Part shown: piece by piece, positions 56,001-64,000 of the stretch
How positions within the stretch are numbered: position 1 is the first letter of the stretch
Layout of the letters: every line of letters starts with the position of its first letter
NCBI GenBank assembly: GCA_947561395.2
Contig: OX387182.1
Coordinates: 47,175,949 to 47,239,948 of the forward strand
Direction: 5' to 3'
DNA: 64,000 nt
DNA from: Buxus sempervirens
Lineage: Eukaryota > Streptophyta > Magnoliopsida > Buxales > Buxaceae
Program-made: the position numbers and the translations under genes
Notes under the pieces: model-generated
What the model was told of the DNA's origin: nothing
Seen by the model: the letters and a program-made list of their open reading frames with translations, nothing else
Database searches by the model: none

Positions 56001-57724
56001 TGGTGTGGGTCCCTTTAATTGATTTTATTTTGCTTAATTAGGTGATCTAAGTCTGATCGGGTGGGCCCCGTTGAAAGGCCTACGGTGTCCTTGGTGGGCT
56101 TGGCTAAGCCCACATGCCTCTGGTGGGCCTCTGTCTAGTCCTAGGAGGCCCTTTGGGCTTTGGTTGAATGAATTGATTTTACTTGATTGTTTAATTTGGA
56201 GTTTAAGTATTTTTCATGTAAAAGGTTGGTCTGCATTGGTTTGCGGGCCCCTGAGTGGGCCCCCATGATGGTTGCCAAAAATACTTTCAATTTATTTTAT
56301 TTAAATCTGCCAAGATGACTTGGTCATTGGGCTTGGGGCCCGTAGTCCAAATTTGGGTTTGAAAGCCCAGTTCCTTGAGGTTCAGGGTTTGCACCCTTCC
56401 TTGGTTCAGTTAGTGGGCTTTGGCGGGCCCGATAAGCCCTAGCTCGAGGTCTCAGCCAAACCAGGCAATTTAAGCATCATTCCACAAAACAAGGTTCGGG
56501 TGGGCCGAATTGGGTTTGGCCCGCCCGGTTCGATTAGTTAATTTTACTTAACTTGCTTATTTGCATGCTTTTGGGTTTATCGGGCTTGGTGGGCCCCGTT
56601 GGAAGGCCCACTAGTGTACCAAATTGGACCGGTGGTCCAGGTCCCATGTTGGGTTTCCGGGTGACCCGGAAACCCTGTTGGTTCACTTGGTTTTGTTGAA
56701 AATATCATGAAAATTCAACAAGGAACAAAGAACACAAAAATGACACTTTTGTCATGTATTCGACCTTAGTTGCCGGATACGCACAAGCTGTAGGTGATCC
56801 AGCCTGAGTTGCGGATCACCTCAAAATAGCTCTTTTTGGGGTTCAGGCAATTGGGGTGATTTCCAGGGGTTCCTAGGAGGCCTTCTAAGGTTGGTGGGCC
56901 CCTGGGTGGCTCACATTGGTTCGGGTATGGGTGGTGCATCCCTTGGATCCCCTTTGGGATTCTCAACAAAGGCAAGGGTGTGGGTGATGGTGCATGGAGG
57001 TGCTACCCTTCACTTCCTTCTATCCACATATGGCAATGAGACGGGGGTCTTGGCAGCCCCACCGGGATGCTTGCATTTCACCAATCAATGAAAGATTAAA
57101 AACTCACGGTAAGACACATCACATGGTATCAATGCAAGCTATCAAGAGATACACATAAAGAAACATTGCTTTAGGTACAGTGGGACAGCAGCAAATAAGT
57201 AGCTAGGCCTGCTGGGCAGAGATTGGGCCTTGCTTACGGGCTGGGTGGGGGATGGCATACACATTTAGTGTCTCATGGGTTGGGCTTGGGGGTTGTTGCT
57301 GTGTGGGCCAACCTGCTGCTGGGAACAGCAGTAGCACCAAGGCCTACTGCTGTCCCCAGCAGCAGCCTATGTACATCATGACAAGAAGATTGTAGGAGGT
57401 GAAGGGTGCATGCTTGGCATGTAAAGGGGTGTAGGGCTAGGGGTGGATGCACATGTGCTTCGAGTGGCCTGTGGGAAGGTGTGGGACAGTAGCCAGCAAC
57501 CTGAACTAGGGTGGGCTTGAAGTGTAAAATACAAGGAGGGAGAGGCATGCCAAAAGAAACCAAAAAAAAACATCAGCACACATGTGCATGTGTGTGCTTA
57601 TGTTTGCCGAACATGCTCATGTATATATAAAGAAAATGGGTGGCAAGGACCTGCTGTGCCACGGAGACACAGCAACCACCCAAGTAACCTAGCTTATGCC
57701 GAGGGGTCAAAACATTATCAAGAG

Positions 57725-57752
57725 AAAAAAAAAGGGGGGGGGGGGGGGGGGG
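57725..57752. repeat. A9G19 purine tract
   Basis: Nine A followed by nineteen G; slippage- and assembly-prone. Confidence 0.9.
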
Positions 57753-59399
57753 ACTGTGGAGCCATTGGGACAACAAGCATTACAAAGGGTTTGGAAGGGT
57801 ACGACCATGACTCACAATAGCATACTCATAGGGAAAGAGGTCATGCTCACATGCATTCCAAGAGTAAAATAGAAAACCATGCACAACAGATTAGAGGAAC
57901 ATGCTTAAGTATCCAAAGGAAACAATAGCTTTGAGGGGGAAGGGGTGCATGCTTGACCATGGTGATCATAAGAATATACCAAATGAAACATGTTAGTGAG
58001 CTTAGGGAGTGGGCTGCCATTAAAGCCACGAACAGAAAGATAGCAAGCCACAAAGGGGGTTACGGCCAGCCAAAACCTGGAACCATGGCAACAGCAGCCC
58101 CAAAAGATCTCTCATGCTTATCAATTTGTCATAAAAAAGTAAAAAAAAAATCTGTAACATGCTCATGGGAAGTAAACCAAAGCTCACTATAAACAGGTGG
58201 ACAGCAACCATTAAGTTGAGTTTTGATTAGGCTTGATATGCTACCAAGAAAGGAGGTGCTGCTGCTGTCCCCAGCAGCAACTCAGATGGGCCATCATAGG
58301 TTATAAGGGGCAAGGGGAGCATGGTGTATATAGAAGAAATACAGCAAGTTCATGGGAGGGAAAGGATCGTGTGTTCATACTCGATAATAGCAACAAACCA
58401 AGTGAGAAAGACACTAATAAGCAAAGGTTGCATGCATGGAAGAAGACAAGAAGAAAAGTGGACCTGTACCTTAACACCTGTAGCCTAAAAAAACAGATTT
58501 GTACCTAGGAACAGCAAGCAAAAGACACCCATGAAAAGTCATGAAAAGTGAAGGAAGAGAGAAAGGAAAATAGAGATCAAGAAAGGAAATGGGGGGGTTA
58601 CTTTGGGGGTACATTAGATGAATGAGAGAGGAAATAAGCTTCCTTCTTTCCATACATAGAAATGCTAAAAAGAACCTGCTGTAAACTAAAATCCAGCAAC
58701 TTTCCATGGCAATTTGACCTACTTCTACCGGCTAGGAAACCTTCTTTCTCCTACGCCAAACCATCGGAGGCCTACCTTCCTTACCTTGGGAAGGCCACCA
58801 CCCATAGAAGGCATGGAGAGGCAATGAACAAGACAGAAAACACATGCTTTGTGCAAAACATAATGCCACAACAGTAGAAAAACTTGCATGCTTCAATCAA
58901 ACCAATATTTGTATATGTTAAAGAAAACACCATTAGGAAACTCACCTTGTGCTTACAAGTGATTTTTGGAGATGTGTTTAGCCTCCCTTGGGCTTGGATG
59001 GAGCTGGAGCACTCCTTTTGCAACACCAACAGCACTTAGTCACCTTGGTCTTTGGTAGAAAGATGGAGAAGAAGGAGAATGCAAGAGGTTTTTATGCTCT
59101 TGAGGTGGGGTGGGGTTGGAAAGCTTCCTTGGGGGTTGTAAGCACCTCCTTGAAGCTTGGACAAGAGCTGGAGGCTTCTTCTCCAGCAACCCCAGCAGAT
59201 GTCCTTCTTCTTGTTGGAGTGAGAGACCAAGAAATGAGGGAGGACTAGAGGTTCAATGGTATAGGAGTTGTATGTGATGGGGGTGGGAGCAAAGGAGGCT
59301 GGAGAGGAGTGGATTTGGATGGGGACAAGTGGTGGAAGGAGGCCAAAGAGGAGCGAAAGAAGCCAACCAACAAAATGGGGTTGGAAACACTAAGGATTT

Positions 59400-59610
59400 A
59401 GTGTATCCGACCAACATGGCCGGATACACTAAGTGCCACTTGTATCCGATATTAAATATCGGATACAAAACATAATAATTCCAAAATTTAATGCCATCGC
59501 GAATTTGTCGGGCAACCGGCGCGAATCTCACTGGACAATCTCCTTGTATCCGATGAATAGTATCGGTTATACACCGAGGTGTGTGTATCCGACATATTTG
59601 GTCGGATACA
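59400..59610 (-). repeat. Four hairpins built on TATCCG/CGGATA stems
   Basis: AGTGTATCCG/CGGATACACT (59400-59430), TTGTATCCGATAT/ATATCGGATACAA with a 3-base loop (59440-59468), CCGAT/ATCGG extended by GTAT/ATAC (59547-59572) and TGTATCCGAC/GTCGGATACA (59584-59610). The shared core TATCCG is extended in each hairpin by different, matched bases. Confidence 0.75.
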
Positions 59611-60199
59611 AATCAAAAAATTACGGATTTGCCCCTGGATATTCGCAGATTCATCCGATACTCTTAGATATTCACAGATTTGGTCCCTGCGAAATTTTGC
59701 TTTAAACTTTGGGATATTTTGCATGTTTGGATATTTACGGATTGCCCCTCGAGATATTTTCTTGCGCCACTCGCCACGTGTGCGGCTTTTTGCCACGTCT
59801 GCAGCTTTTTGGGTTTTGCTGCTCGGAAACTTCGACAGCTCATATCTCCTTCATTCGGACTCCGATTTGAGCAAACTCAGTTGCGTTGGACTCATATCGG
59901 AGCCCTCTATCCAATGATAAAGAGCTAAGCACTTGGCTCGGGGTTAAAAAAAAGTCAACTTTCGGCTCACCCTCAAGTTTGACCGGACCACAGAACCTTC
60001 ATCCGGACTCCGATTCCAGCAAACTCAGTTTCGTTAGACTCGTGTCGGGATTCTCTATCCATTGAGATAAAGCAAGGTGGCCAATTATCACTTGATCAAA
60101 AGGTCAAATTTCGGCCCCTCAGGGTTTGACTTTTTAGCGGGGTTTTGCATTTCCGGCTCTTCTGGGAGCGTAAAAATGAGGTGCTTACAGCATGGTTGA

Positions 60200-60479
60200 A
60201 TGTTTTTTAAAATTTAGTTTTGGTAAAACAGGAAATCAAAAGAATTTCGTTAATTCTTTTGATATTTGGATGTATTTCATTCTTTTCATATTTCGAAGTA
60301 TGTATATAACTTCTTCTTTTTTTTTGAAGGAAAAGGTATATAACTAATAGGTTGTGTGGTTTGTGAACATAACTTTGTTAATTCTTTTTACCTCTATAAT
60401 CCAAATCAGGAAACTCAATTCTAAAGGGTGCTAAAAACATCAAATTGCATAAGTTGGTTGGAAATATAGAAGGCTTCCA
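60200..60479. other. Spacer between Ulp1-like copies 2 and 3
   Basis: AT-rich; nothing recognised. Confidence 0.4.
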
Positions 60480-61512
60480 TCTCTACAAAGGGTGCTAAAA
60501 ACCCATCATGATATTGTAGCCATCAATAATAACAAAAGAAAAACGTACCATTCGGCAAGAACAAAGATCATACCCAAGTACTTTAGGATCAAAATATTTT
60601 TTATAGGCAGCTTGCACAATAATTTCACCCTTGATGATTGATTCCTATAAATTACCATATTAGATTAGTAAAATGCATTACGTACTACATGTGAAATTTT
60701 TAGTTTTGGTGAAAATAAAATAAGATATACATACACTAATGTGGGGTGCACAATAATGCCTACAAACTGCAGATGAGTTTAGTTGTTGCCATTTCACAAG
60801 GCTAAAAGCATAAGTTGCCACCACCTACATAATAAAAATGTAACTTGCATTACAACAGTAAAAATCAACATTGTAAAACATGTTAGGATTGGATTACTAC
60901 CCATACCACGCTGTTAATCACGTGCCCATCCATCAAGTAGTGCAATTCGCCCATCATAATATGAATGACATCAAAATCTATAACTATTGAGCTATACAAA
61001 AAGGAACTTGTCAAGTAAAGCATATTAATAAAATCAATAAATAGAAGCAATCAATACCTTTCAATAGGATATCTAAGAGTGCTCACTCATTATTATGAGA
61101 AAAAGATATATAGTTGACAACATGCTTTTCGTGTGAATGAAGTGGAGGGAATTTTTATTCCATCACAAATGGAGAACAAAGTTTTGTTGCTTTATTCTTG
61201 ATTCGCCTTTTTCTAGTTGGAGGTTGACTTATGGTGCAAGACTCATGGCCCGCATCTAATACTTCATGACAAGGAGATTGCATGGATACTAATAGACCAT
61301 CCCCATCATGGGGTGAGTTTGGTTGCTCACCATGGCCTACATCAGCTACTATATGAACCCCATCATGGGGTGAACCTGGTTGCTTGCCATGGCCTACCTC
61401 CGATACTACATGGGATGAACTTGGTTGACCCTCATCATGGGGTGAACTTGGTTGATCATTGTGGCCTACTTCTGATGCTACATGACAAGGATATTGCATG
61501 GAGTTTGATGGT
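60480..61512 (-). pseudogene. Ulp1-like gene copy 3 fragment, cut by a solo LTR
   Basis: On the minus strand: 61499-61155 encodes four or five imperfect repeats of EVGHGEQPNSPHDG-type sequence followed by RKRRIKNKATKLCSPFV, the basic (R/K)-x-SP(F/Y)V linker that in copy 1 reads KQRARRCFTPYV. About 61000-60910 gives GELHYLMDGHVINSVV, matching copy 1 SELACFFDKKHVNSVV. About 60835-60785 gives WQQLNSSAVCRHYCAPH, and about 60650-60560 gives KGEIIVQAAYKKYFDPKVL. These are the region just before the C48 domain. The His/Asp/Cys part itself is not found. The upstream part lies beyond the solo LTR and the window edge. Exon borders are approximate. Confidence 0.6.
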
Positions 61513-62399
61513 TGTAAGACCCTGATTTTGTGAGTTATTTATTTATTTATTTAGTTATTTATTCTGATGTATAAACTGTGTTTATCAGGTTATTTTGTGG
61601 TTTGAGGGCTTTGCCCATACTCGTATGTACAGGCGTTATATAGCCATTTTTCCGAAAAATCGTAGTATTATCATTGGTATTATTAAAGTGTAGTTATGTG
61701 ATTATTAACGCGAATAGATGCTGAACATGTAGTATCTTCGGTGGGCGAGCATGCATAGGATCAAGGAAATGGGAGAGTATTCGAGCGAGTACGTAACAAG
61801 TAAGTGGACTAAAATGGAAAGTAGGGTTCGGATTTATGAGAATAGGCTTAGCATAATTTCGGAAACATTTTCGTTAAGTCTGGACATAAGGAGAATTGGC
61901 GATTTCGGCTGGAGGGCGACTAGGGTTTCCGTTCGGGAAGAACCATAAATCGCAAGTGCTGGAAGAAGGAGTTCGGAGCTGAAGTTCCTTGGGTTATTTC
62001 TCTCTGCTCGAGAAGATTAGTTACGGTAGATTTTTCATTCGCGCGCGTGGCCGAGAAGTGATCGGCCGGGGTTTTATCATTCGGGAATAAGCACACTCAG
62101 GTGAGTAGCACTGTTTTACAACTGGGATTGTGTTTTTCTGTTTCTCTCGAGATTATTCTGATGCATGAGTATATATAAAGTGATTGTGTGAGTTTCTGGT
62201 TTTTTTCTAGTTTTCGGAAAGTTGCATGAACAGAGTCTCCGGATTGAAATTTTAATTGAAAATGAAAGTGTTTAGATTAATTTCAAATATGGTTGGGAAG
62301 TCTTCTGGGAGTATTAGGAGTGTACTGGAGTAGTTACAGACCTTCACAAACCGGCCAGTCATGTACATCTCAAAATAACAGAGAAATGAAAACCACAGG

Positions 62400-62680
62400 G
62401 GGTATCCGCTCACCTCGCGCTCACCGGCGTTCACCTCGGAGGTAGGCGCCCCGTTAATAATGACCTACCGCCGATCCCGCGCCCATCTCGCGCTCATCTC
62501 GCGCGAAGTAGAAAACAAGGCGCCCATCTCGCGCGAATCTCGCGCCCACCTCACGCCCATCTCGCGCCCATCTCGCGCTCACCTAGCGTCGGGTGAGCGG
62601 CAGGTCGATTTTGCCCTTTTTCTTCACCGCCGACCGGCGCTCACCTCGCGCCCACCTCGATAGGTGAGCGGCAGACCTAT
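62400..62680 (+). repeat. CpG-rich CTCGCGCCCAT motif array
   Basis: Around fifteen copies of (C/T)CTCGCGC(C/T)CA(C/T) or close variants and two GGTGAGCGGCAG(G/A) segments lie in a 280-base island inside an AT-rich LTR. Confidence 0.8.
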
Positions 62681-63279
62681 TTTGCTTACCGAAATGGAAT
62701 TTCTGATTTGACCAAGAGTATTTGCACTTCTTAGGGGTTAAACCACTTCACTATTCACTTGGTTAGGAACCTGGGAAACCATTTTGCCTATGAAATTAAT
62801 AGAGGAAAATTTGTGAACATCTTATGAGTTTTAAGTTGAGTTTAGGTTGCTTATGAGTATTGTGCCGGACACCAAACTAGTAAGAGTTACCAGTTACTTT
62901 TCCTTGTTCTATACACTGTTTTGATTGAGAAGTTCTTGTATTTCTGGTTTCACTTGTTGGAAACTTTATACGTATTAAAAGGTTTTCTTTGGTATGAATG
63001 GATTGAGTTTTACTTTCATATGACTTGTGTTATGGAAATGAGAAAATACTGAATGTACTTGAGGTACTGCTTGGTCCAGAGGGACAGGTGATGAATTGTG
63101 ATGAGTAATTACATGATGTGGAATGAATGGTTTTGTTTTGATATTGAAATCGAGATTATACGATGTTTACTGTTTTGGTCTAGCTTGTCCTGGATCCAGA
63201 TGTTTAAGCTTAGTAATGTGATGTTATTGTTGGTTGTTGGAATTGCATGGCCTTGTGTGTTACCACGACCGGTGTAGAG

Positions 63280-63402
63280 CAGCCAGAAACCCTGAGTAGG
63301 CCTGGTTGTCAATGCAGAAACCCGGGGAGTAGGCCTGCATTGGATGACGAAACCCTGAGTAGGCCGTCATTTCAGAGTATCCGAAACCCTGAGTAGGCCG
63401 GA
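63280..63402 (+). repeat. Four hairpins sharing one loop, each with a different stem
   Basis: The loop AAACCCTGAGTAGGC (17 nt, GGGGAG variant, in the second unit) is flanked by CAGCCAG/CTGGTTG, CAATGCAG/CTGCATTG, ATGACG/CGTCAT and TCCG/CGGA, at 63280-63308, 63310-63342, 63344-63370 and 63380-63402. Confidence 0.85.
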
Positions 63403-63627
63403 ACTGTGTACATGGAGGTGTGGAGTGTCTACTTGGCATGTTTAATTTATCAACTAAACGATAGTCATGACATTGACCAATCGATGTGTTATTGTATTTA
63501 ACTGAGATGTGATTTGTTTGATTTGAACTTGGGAAATTGATGTTGGTTGTTTAAACGTGCTGTAGTGTTGTCGATGCATAGTTTTAAAACGTGATTCAAC
63601 TATTTCTGCATGCATGTGCTACTCGCT

Positions 63628-63643
63628 GAGATATTCGTATCTC
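63628..63643 (+). promoter_or_regulatory. Conserved LTR hairpin GAGATA-TTCG-TATCTC
   Basis: Identical to 3657-3672 although the surrounding LTR sequences have diverged; followed by a T-rich tract and TTTTTTCAG. Confidence 0.65.
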
Positions 63644-64000
63644 ACTCTGTTGTTGTTCTATTTTTTCAGATACTCGTGGTGAGGCGATTACTGGGGTAGA
63701 TCCTGCTGAGGCATATAGGGAGGAAGACTACTATTACCTTCCTTAGACTTGTAGGTTATCTGTTCCGAATTTGAGAACTTGAATTAATTGAGATGTATTA
63801 AAGTAATTGGGGATGAACCATATGATTTCAGTTCAGTTTAAATGTTACAATTTTGCATAAATGGAAATGTGCACTCTGTTAGGTTATAGATGTATGATTA
63901 TCCAGCGATCATAAATTGATTAACGATCCTTGCCTAACCTCCGTGAGACGTGTTATATCTTTAATGAACAACACGGATCCGGGGCGTTACAATGGTTGAC

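Larger units (their letters stand above)
55719..60189 (-). mobile_element. 4.47-kb solo LTR, Tat/Ogre-like (TSD GCATG)
   Basis: TGTGCGCACG..GGTGCTTACA with GCATG duplicated at 55714-55718 and 60190-60194. The host exon reads on through the restored site. It is GC-richer than its neighbourhood. On the minus strand it begins TGTAAGCACCTC and near its end has ATTAGGCACTCAGGTGTC and GGTGGCGACTC, which parallel the 3' end of the LTR at 8754-11637. I therefore orient it minus. No internal coding domains are found, so it is a solo LTR despite its length. A hairpin cluster lies at 59400-59610. Confidence 0.9.
53100..60199 (+). pseudogene. Ulp1-like gene copy 2 (N-terminal part), split by a solo LTR
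   Basis: Exons: 53100-53233 (MARKKVLNPSRVRRQT..PRRPLNPWVIF), about 53458-53515 (KEYIVERKRGGETITQRK), 53717-53852 (GMRDAKLKWDNLGQEERQHY plus a Lys-rich KKKKKCSG end), 54133-54735, about 54826-54985, 55055-55131, 55226-55303, 55374-55451 and 55562-55718. The first three together resemble an HMG box. The 54133 exon matches the middle domain of copy 1 (TRCSRRRF, IGFGPLLHLQC, LCAWLIPQVDVDTRSL, VSIILGLRHLG), and the next shares LFYY..V-VG and GGYG. Downstream short exons differ from copy 1. Stops occur after STQIIV, WTT and LEHM. The last exon is split by the solo LTR at 55719 and closes at TGA 60197-60199. No protease domain is present, so the copy is dead or a truncated form. Confidence 0.7.
61513..63991 (+). 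mobile_element. 2.48-kb solo LTR, chromovirus-type (TSD ATGGT)
   Basis: TGTAAGACCC..GGGGCGTTACA, with ATGGT at 61508-61512 and 63992-63996. The 3' end shares modules with the LTR at 1-3889 (GTGCT..GCTGAGATATTCGTATCTCACTC then TTTTCAGAT) and ends like the LTR at 27216-29771. No coding sequence is present. Contains a GC-rich island (62400-62680), a four-hairpin array (63280-63402) and the TTCG hairpin (63628-63643). Confidence 0.93.

Noticed and set aside
57273-57820. Several overlapping open frames on both strands in the GC-rich LTR
   Set aside because: Inside a solo LTR with TSDs; low complexity, no domain, no splice context.
61217-61525. Plus-strand 102-codon frame rich in HHGVNLV repeats
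   Set aside because: It is the antisense of the minus-strand Ulp1-like repeat exon, which has family support and a conserved linker.

Overview
The window is nuclear DNA of a flowering plant, probably a eudicot. It is AT-rich, densely packed with nested plant-type transposable elements, and has spliced genes with GT-AG introns. I see no rRNA, tRNA, organelle or bacterial signal. Only one host gene looks intact: a two-exon gene on the minus strand (35191-35615) for a uL30-family (L30) ribosomal protein, probably mitochondrial. A broken PRA1-family gene lies upstream of it.

Left third (1-18440): the window opens inside a long chromovirus-type LTR (1-3889) that sits in the 5' LTR of an Athila-like Ty3/Gypsy element (3890-16937). 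That element keeps a tRNA-Asp primer site, gag, protease, RT, RNase H and integrase, all with stops and frameshifts. Two solo LTRs interrupt it, each with a perfect 5-bp target duplication: a Tat/Ogre-like LTR between RNase H and integrase (8754-11637, GATAC) and a 1.1-kb LTR in the 3' LTR (15811-16899, TGTAC). A decayed LTR and the 5' end of a minus-strand Gypsy-like element follow.

Centre-left (18450-33500): a decayed L1-type LINE is broken by a hAT-like element, a 2.56-kb solo LTR (TSD TGAAC), a hAT MITE and a Helitron-like AT-rich segment. It ends against a truncated minus-strand chromovirus (27216-31450) whose LTR belongs to the same family as the solo LTR. An RTE-like LINE relic and a Copia-like LTR remnant follow.

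Centre (35191-43513): this is the most gene-like region. A tandem duplication starts inside exon 1 of the L30 gene. Unit 2 lacks 918 bp carrying PRA1 and gained a 3.8-kb Harbinger-like element (TSD TTA) and a 230-bp hAT MITE. Unit 1 preserves both empty sites.

Right third (44600-64000): three relatives of one multi-exon gene family lie at 44639-48221 (+), 53100-60199 (+) and about 60480-61512 (-). The family combines an HMG-box-like N-terminus, a conserved middle domain and a C-terminal Ulp1/SENP (C48) cysteine protease. All copies carry stops or are interrupted. Two very long solo LTRs split copies two and three: 55719-60189 (TSD GCATG) and 61513-63991 (TSD ATGGT). A 22-bp minisatellite with higher-order periodicity and a putative plant transposon protein fragment lie between copies one and two.

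The most unusual signal is inside the LTRs. Several carry short arrays of hairpins in which the loop is conserved while the stem sequence changes with pairing kept (63280-63402; 23597-23674; 17367-17467; 59400-59610). Four chromovirus LTRs also carry one conserved hairpin near the 3' end, twice with a TTCG tetraloop.
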